Below, piece after piece: positions 57,889 through 64,000 of a stretch of 64,000 bases of DNA. The notes under the pieces are model-generated. The model was not told where the DNA came from. It made no database searches and saw nothing but the letters and a program-made list of their open reading frames with translations. Positions within the stretch are counted from its first letter, which is position 1; every line of letters begins with the position of its first letter. The position numbers and the translations under genes were made by a program. The DNA lies in NCBI GenBank assembly GCA_015680685.1, contig MNCI01006604.1, positions 248,001 through 312,000 of the forward strand. The letters are read 5' to 3'. This DNA is from Gnetum montanum (lineage: Eukaryota; Streptophyta; Gnetopsida; Gnetales; Gnetaceae).

Positions 57889-60260
57889 ATGGCTTCAACT
57901 AAGGAAAAACTATCACCTGTGAAAGAGTTACAAAGGGGAAATGATAGAACAAATGATGATGAAGACTAGAGTATGCCTATGTAAATAAGAATCTCATATG
58001 CTCATAATGATCCTTTTTACCGTAATTTCACATTCATCCTTCACCAAGATGGGCAGTTGAGGTGGAGAGACCTACAGGGCAAGATCATTTTGCCTCCAGA
58101 GTGTTCAATATCCACCATGATTCAAACAACTTTAAGGGGAATGAATCTGAGCCATGTGCAAGAAGGGTGCCATGTGACCAAACACATGACAAGACCCTAT
58201 CAACCCACAGAGGCACAAGTATATACAGATGTTGCTATGGAAACCAAACATGTGCATAACAAGGGAAGGTAGGTTAATGCTCTTATTATCCTCCAAGAAC
58301 TTGATGGTGATGCATTTGTAGTAGAGAAACTCCATCAAGATCATGAAGCACATTTCCAAATGCCTATTATTTGTCCATAAGAATGTGTCAATGTGCAACT
58401 ACACATTCAACCTTCGCAGAGACAACTAGAAGAGAACAAAAAGACTCTGAGTACAAGCGAGACTCAAGGCCTAGAGTTTTTGCTATATCATTAAGAGATG
58501 AACTCCAGAGTCATAGAAGGAGAACTAGTTGACATCATTCTCCAACTACTTCATCTTCATCCTCATAGTTATTGATGGACTCTAACTGAAGGAAAAAAAG
58601 GTATAGAGATCATTACAGGAAAAGACATCAGGCTCATGATAGACATGAGTATCAACCAAAACACCTTGATGAAGAAGATGGAGAGCATGAACCATAAAGG
58701 AACAAGGACATACATGCACAAAGAGAGAGAGAGAGAGATGTAAGTATCAAAGGGGACATCACTACAATTAAGTATACAAACCCTACGATCATGAAGAACC
58801 CTTGTTGGGTACTCATAGCATGATCCATGTAAACGAAGTAGTATACATTCCAACCATGCATGTGAGAGATAGTCACATTAAGAAACTAGATATGAATAAT
58901 ATTCATAATTTTGAAGGTGGATTTAACACAGATCCACAACATTACCTTTAAGCATTTCACAATGCCTACATCCTATAGAATATCGAAAGTGACTAGAAAA
59001 AACTAATTTTTTTCCCTTGGACACTCATAAAAGAGGCAGAAAGTTGGTATAGATTGTTAGAACCTAAATTAATTAGAAGGTAAAGTATCATGCTTGAATT
59101 TTTCAATGATAAATACTAAACTTATTCTTGGGTGTCGAACCTCAGGAAATAGATCTAGGGTTGGAAGTAAAGGATCCATGAATCCCTTGATGCAAAAATA
59201 TGAAAGTACTACTCTCTTTTGTATAGATACCCAGGCAATGGATTTTCCTAAAGGGAGTAGCTTAGATATATTATTGATGAGCTAAGGTAGAAAATGAGGG
59301 AAATCCTTGGTGTTTACACCCAGGGAAGACTATCCTAGATGACCATCCATCGAATTCAAAGGCTAATTAACTAAAAGGAAAAGAAAGAAGGTGAGTTGAA
59401 GAAGAGGGAAATAGCCAAGGAGTATAATAGAGATCCATCTATTCAAAAAAGAGATGTATGAGTATGTGATAAGCAAGAGGAAGGAACCTTCAAGGAGGTG
59501 ATACAGAAAAAGACTCTACTAATCTAAATTTCTATTAATGATATAACCACCAAGGTAGAAAATATGTGGGACTTGATGGATGAAAAAATTTCTACAGCTT
59601 TCAAGATTGTAGAAGAAAGGATTGAATAAGTCTTCAATAAGGAAAAGGAGAAGAAGAAGAAAATAGATTGCAAATAAAAAGGAAAATTTTCTTTAATGAA
59701 AAAATATTCTAATTCAAGCTTAGAGGATGAGAAAGATTGTATAGTGTGCAAGTATGAATATCCTAAGGGATGTTGTCATGTGATGACACATTTGCATGAA
59801 TCAAGGGAATATGCACTTAATTCAAGATTTGTTAAAAATGAAATAACAAAATGGTTAAATTACCCTCAAGGTAACTACTGAAAATCCTTCCAACTAGCCT
59901 ACTATCCAAGTGAAGCTTACCCATAGCCAAAGGAGAAATATCAACAATAGTGGTAGCAATCACAATCATGGGAGATGCCACCACTAATATAGTAGGACCC
60001 ATATTGGCAACCATACCCTTATGGATACTATGTGTAGCATCCAATATCTCCAGGGAATATAGTAGTTTAAAATTCATAATATTATCCTCTTGAGTATTAT
60101 AGACCTACCACTCCAAGGATGGATTCCAACTCATATGTACATCAAACAATGATTGGTCCATTAAGTTAACCTTCCAACCCTTTATCACTGGTGCCACCAC
60201 ATGAAATGTAAGAAGAATTACAACAAAAGAATGTTGTGAGGGTAGTAAATATATAGATAG
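57889..60260 (+). pseudogene. gag, Athila type, plus strand
   Basis: Starts MASTKEKLSPVKELQRGNDR about 125 bp after the primer-binding site. In essentially one frame with many stops it runs through a Tyr/Arg-rich N-terminal part (58057-58272 open), the Gag core near 59000-59330 (ESWYRLLEPK, then LEFFNDKY and QGRLS), a Lys/Glu-rich linker, and the C-terminal CIVCKYEYPKGCCHVMTHL at about 59737-59793. A Pro/Tyr/Gln-rich tail follows, ending in the LTR junction. It is collinear with the minus-strand gag at 17900-20470. Too many stops for function. Confidence 0.65.
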
Positions 60261-60265
60261 AGGAT

Positions 60266-61158
60266 TGATGAGTGGTGGAGTAATCCAACACCCAATCATA
60301 CAAGTCACAAGCATTTACATGTGACCTAATCATAATCCATGGATAAGACATTGTTAATATGCTAGCAATTGATTTAAGTTCATGATCGTTGTCTTCCCAT
60401 GTGAAGCTAGTGAAGTCTAATCATATGGTTTAGCTCATTGTGAGTTATATGATATCTGATATTGACTCACCCTTATAACTCCTACCAACATAGTAGAAAT
60501 GGAAATAATTTCTAAGTCTATGTAAAACAAGAAACATATCTATCCTAGCCTTAGGTGATGGATATCCATTCCTAATTTTCTATACACATCTTGGGCTTAT
60601 TGTAATCATTACTAGGATTACCAACTACCTCAATACTAGGTGAACTAAGAAACAATACTATTGGGTTACCAAATGATCACACTCTATGCTTGACAGTAGT
60701 TGTATCCATTTTGCATACTAACAATAGTAAAAGTAAAGTGTACTTTGGAAAAGTAAATCACTAAGCTAGAAAATAGAAAATATTGTTATAAGTAAAATAG
60801 GAAATTAGGAGAATGCTATAACAGTATGATGTAGTTCAATCTTTATTTATGGTCACACTTGTGCCCAAGTACAAGATGTTCAAACAAAGATGCCGTTCAC
60901 TAAGTTACACTACATTGCAGGCATTCACACTTCTAGTTGCTAAGTCTAAGTGCATGAAATAAGAGAACAAGAGTTATATTACTAGTGGAGTGAAACTTAT
61001 GTAAACTATGTACCCAAGTGTCGTATTTATACGACTACACACATCTTGAAATATTGTATTAATGATGATGTAGCATGTGTTATGATATCAAATAAATGAC
61101 ATCATTAATACAATATTATTGTTATGATATCATTGGTGATGAAAACTTGACTTTATCA
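60266..61158 (-). repeat. Family-2 LTR (3' LTR of an element continuing to the right)
   Basis: Starts TGATGAGTGGTGGAG, ends CTTTATCA; interior G-rich tract on the minus strand (TGTCGGGGCA) directly beyond. TATA on the minus strand at about 61023-61034 (CGTATAAATACG). It is inverted relative to the LTR ending at 57745. Confidence 0.75.
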
Positions 61159-62440
61159 TGCCCCGACAATTGGCTGGAAACCCATCCTTGAGTTAAAACA
61201 AAATGATGATAGAGTCCCTTTCAAAATTAAGTGGTAGATTTGACTATTTAGGACTTACTAACCATATAAAAGACATTGAATGCTATAGTGGTGTTTTACA
61301 AAATTCGACACAGATTTATAAGAAAACAAAAAAAATAGACAAAAGTGATGAAGCTTGATGTAGCCTAAGTAGTGCTCAGTGTTGGTGGCTCCTCCATCTA
61401 CTAATTTTCCTTGTCATTAGGCTTCTAAAATTTTCATCTATTAAGAAATGCTCGAAGTTTTTCATCCTCCATTCTAGGGTCATGCATTGTCCATGCTAAT
61501 TGGAAGATATGTGATGGAGTTGGTACATCCCATGAACATGGTAGTTGTAGGAACATCTAATTTGCTTTTACATACCACATTGAAAACTACCTCCTTTCAT
61601 CTAAAAATGCTTTGGTCATTTTGGAAAACTCTTGATAATCTATCATTCTTTTGGCCATGTTGGTTGTAACATCCTTTTGGCCCTAATAGTTGGCTTTGAC
61701 CACTTTTAATTTAGAGTTTACCACATGTAGCTTCATTAAGAAATTCTTTCAGTCTGAAACATTTTTTTTCATATAATGCATACACAGTCATCATTTACTA
61801 TTCAAGTTTATTCCTAGGCCTACCTATTGTTTACATTGCCAAGTTAGCATAACGAAGGTTAGCTAACCCCATGTATTCCATCAAATCCTCGATCTGTAGG
61901 TCTTTATTCTTAATCTCTTCCTGGTGGACATGGGTCATGCTATCTAAGATAGGCTGCTAGTCTAGATTCTGCACTAATGTGAAGTTAATCTAGGCTTTAT
62001 TCATTTGAGTTTATTTTTTTTATTCGCTTATGCATGCCCACTTGGTCACAGAAATGTTGCCTTTTTTCTTGATTTTTCCATGTGCTTATTTCTATGGTTG
62101 ATTTTTGTCCTATTACATGTACCTCCTTCATGGAGAGGGTTTTGTTCTCTTGTGCTAGGTAGCTCATATCTTGGTTGATCCTCATCAGTTTTTCTCTTAA
62201 CTAATGGATGCTCTCTTTAAGAATGTTGTTTTTTTTCTTCTCCATGTTGATCAACTAAGTATTATCTATAGCCAAATATTTGTTTTTCTCTTGTAATGTA
62301 GTGAGTGCCTTAGCATGTGTGTATGTCTATGTTGTTGCTACTGGTCATTTGTTCCTACTTGTTGTTTCTTAACACTTTGAGTGGTTTCCTTAGTGCCTAT
62401 ACGTGTTTCCACTTGATCTTTCTTTGGAGGCATTGGCTTG
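61159..62440 (-). pseudogene. 3'-terminal ORF of the family-2 element (coiled-coil-like)
   Basis: From a Met at about 62434 the minus strand reads MPPKKDQVETRIGTKETTQS, then Lys/Glu/Gln-rich heptad-like stretches with stops (KALTTLQEKNKYLAIDN; MEKKNNILKESIH; the open part 62185-61997 MRINQDMSYLAQENKTLSMK). The 3' end near 61380 has GGATNTEHYL, like the end of the copy at 39740-40310. Function unknown; it lies where some Athila elements carry an env-like or extra ORF, but I see no transmembrane segment. Confidence 0.45.
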
Positions 62441-62554
62441 AGGATCTTAGCATATGAAGCATTTTGGGATTTCCTAGGGACATCATTGGTGTACCCAAGG
62501 ATGCTAGCTCATTATGTGATAAAATAAAGAAAATACTAGTTATAAAGGGTTAGA

Positions 62555-62585
62555 TTTTGCCAATTTTAGACTTTAGTGGGCCATG
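62555..62585. repeat. Single hairpin unit
   Basis: 'gccaattttagactttagtg' plus 'ggccatgg', the same unit as array 5, standing alone beside the satellite. Confidence 0.5.
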
Positions 62586-62619
62586 GTAAGGGGCTACAAC
62601 ACTAATAGGTGAGTTTCAA

Positions 62620-64000
62620 CACTTGTAGAGGCTATTTTGGATCAAAACCAAGGATTTTCTAGGCACCCACACTAGATCCATGTTGGCTAGCATGGATGAG
62701 GTGACCCCGAGCATTGATAGGATGGTTATGTAATTACTTAGGCTAATTTTGATCAATTTTGGACTCTCGATGGCTTGTATGATTAGTGTAGTGGACTAGG
62801 GGAGAAAATTTGTCAATTATAGCATCAATGTAACTCTCTAGAAGTCATAAATGAAGCTTGGAACTATCACCCATGCTGAAGCAATGCTGGCCAATGTGGC
62901 CCTAGCATGGATGTAAGATAAAACTAAATTTATGATTTCCAAAGGATCAAAATTGGTGTCTCATGGACTTATTAGGGTAGTGAAGTGTCATAGTGGTCAA
63001 ACTTAGTCATTTTGAAGGTCATAATTTGCAATAAAAGTGAGTTTTGAGGTCTTACCCTCTAGAGCCACACTAGCTAGCATGGATGGCAATGGAACTTTTA
63101 GCATGGATAGCTTAGCCTTGGTGATTTTAGGGTCAAAACATGATCAAATTGCAATTGAATCTAGGTTTTTGTAGTTGTATTCTCCCATATTCAAGTTTAA
63201 ACGCTATTTGATGAGTGTTATGCTAGTAAAACCTTGTTGGGGAGCTTACCCACACTAGCAAGCATCGCTTCAATGCCCCTTAGCATGGATACATTTTCTT
63301 TGGGATTTCTGGTTGGTTTTCAGGGCAAGTTAACTAAGTTTTCAAGTCTCTAGGGTTGCTAGTACTCATATTTGAGGTTTAGGATTGTATCTATCCATTT
63401 TTTATGGTTATTTGAGATTTGGTATGGTTATACCCCCCCCCCCCCCTAGCCATGTTGGGCAGCATTGCTCTAATGTGGGTGAGGAGTCTGATGGATTTTT
63501 ATGGTTGAAATAATGCTAAATCACCATCAATTTAGGCTCTAAAGATCCTAGGCTCTACTACTCTAAGTTTTAGGATTTTTGGTGTGTTGAAGCACTATCA
63601 AAATAAGTAAAAAATCTTAACTATGTTGGAGCCACACTAGCCAACATGTCTCTAGCCTTCCCTAGCATGGATAGATTAGAGTACTAACTTCTAGTAACCT
63701 TTGGCATCAAATCAATCAAGTATTCAAGTTCCTAGGGTTGTATATGGCGATAGCTAAGATTTTGCATCAAAATTAACAACTTTGAAGGTTGTTTGATATT
63801 TTTTGTAGTCATCCCCCTCTAGGCCAGGTTAGCTAGCATGGCCCTAGTGTGGGTGAAGGGGGAATAATAGCTTTCTACCATTTTAGCTCATTTCATGGCA
63901 GTTGATGGCTCTTGAAGGCTTTGGTAGGGTTCTTTGGTCAAAGTAGTAAAACACAAAGTTAATTTGATGCACTTATGAGCTTCCCATGGGCTCTTTTCAT
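62620..64000. repeat. Satellite, unit about 190 bp, at least seven copies
   Basis: Landmarks 'ccacactagc.agcatgg' with a following 'cctagcatggat' recur near 62660, 62865, 63062, 63246, 63435, 63625 and 63812, about 185-205 bp apart. Copies are diverged and it runs out of the window. In the fifth unit a run of 14 C (63433-63446) replaces the usual start. No coding frame. Confidence 0.7.

Larger units (their letters stand above)
56900..60260 (+). mobile_element. Family-2 Athila-like element on the plus strand (5' LTR, PBS, gag)
   Basis: LTR ending CTCCACCACTTATCA at 57745, primer-binding site 57747-57764 and gag from 57889. No protease, pol or plus-oriented 3' LTR follows; the sequence is cut at about 60265 by a minus-oriented LTR of the same family. 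The LTR start is not clear because of the tandem duplication; 56900 is approximate. Confidence 0.65.

Overview
This window looks like intergenic DNA from a large, repeat-rich plant nuclear genome. The reasons are diverged Ty3/gypsy LTR retrotransposons of two plant lineages, a plant-type LINE, tRNA-like SINE copies, tandem satellites, an AT-rich background and no intact host gene. I cannot name the species; a gymnosperm-like giant genome is only a guess. Two assembly gaps are present (33149-33202 and 53017-53185).

Two LTR families dominate. Family 1 (Tat/Ogre-like; LTR begins TGAAACAC and ends in CA on its coding strand, with GCTAC/GCTAT repeats) is represented by a gag-protease-only element at 590-9025, a larger composite with reverse transcriptase, two RNase H domains and integrase at 22014-35717, and a fragment at about 37600-38885. 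All are on the minus strand. Family 2 (Athila-like; LTR edges TGATGAG..., primer-binding site for tRNA-Asp) is represented by a two-LTR, gag-protease element at 14212-21568 (minus), a one-LTR copy at about 9500-12476 (minus), LTRs at 38886-39739 and 60266-61158 (minus), a plus-strand LTR-PBS-gag copy at about 56900-60260, and LTR scraps at 21905-22005 and 35718-36360. Almost all retroelement genes are broken by stop codons, mostly where Trp or Gln is expected.

The most interesting segment is 29080-35230, inside the composite family-1 element. Between the protease and reverse-transcriptase regions lies a promoter-bearing, multi-exon gene on the opposite strand (29858-34727). It is bounded on both sides by tandem arrays of a short hairpin unit. 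Introns with GT/AG borders keep the reading frame at the junctions I could test. The same 'gene end, hairpin array, protease' order seems to recur at 37600-38885, so this looks like a module of the family rather than a chance insertion.

A LINE at 49195-53185 has a nearly intact reverse transcriptase ORF of 1014 codons from its first Met. It is flanked by an 82-bp direct repeat with two mismatches, a very long target-site duplication. LINE ORF1 remnants lie at 12700-13900 (plus) and 45790-46330 (minus). Right of 62600 the window enters a satellite of about 190 bp, and the left edge (1-430) also holds a repeat of about 180 bp. Stretches at 36360-37600, 40560-48500 and 53268-55220 are AT-rich and contain little I can identify.
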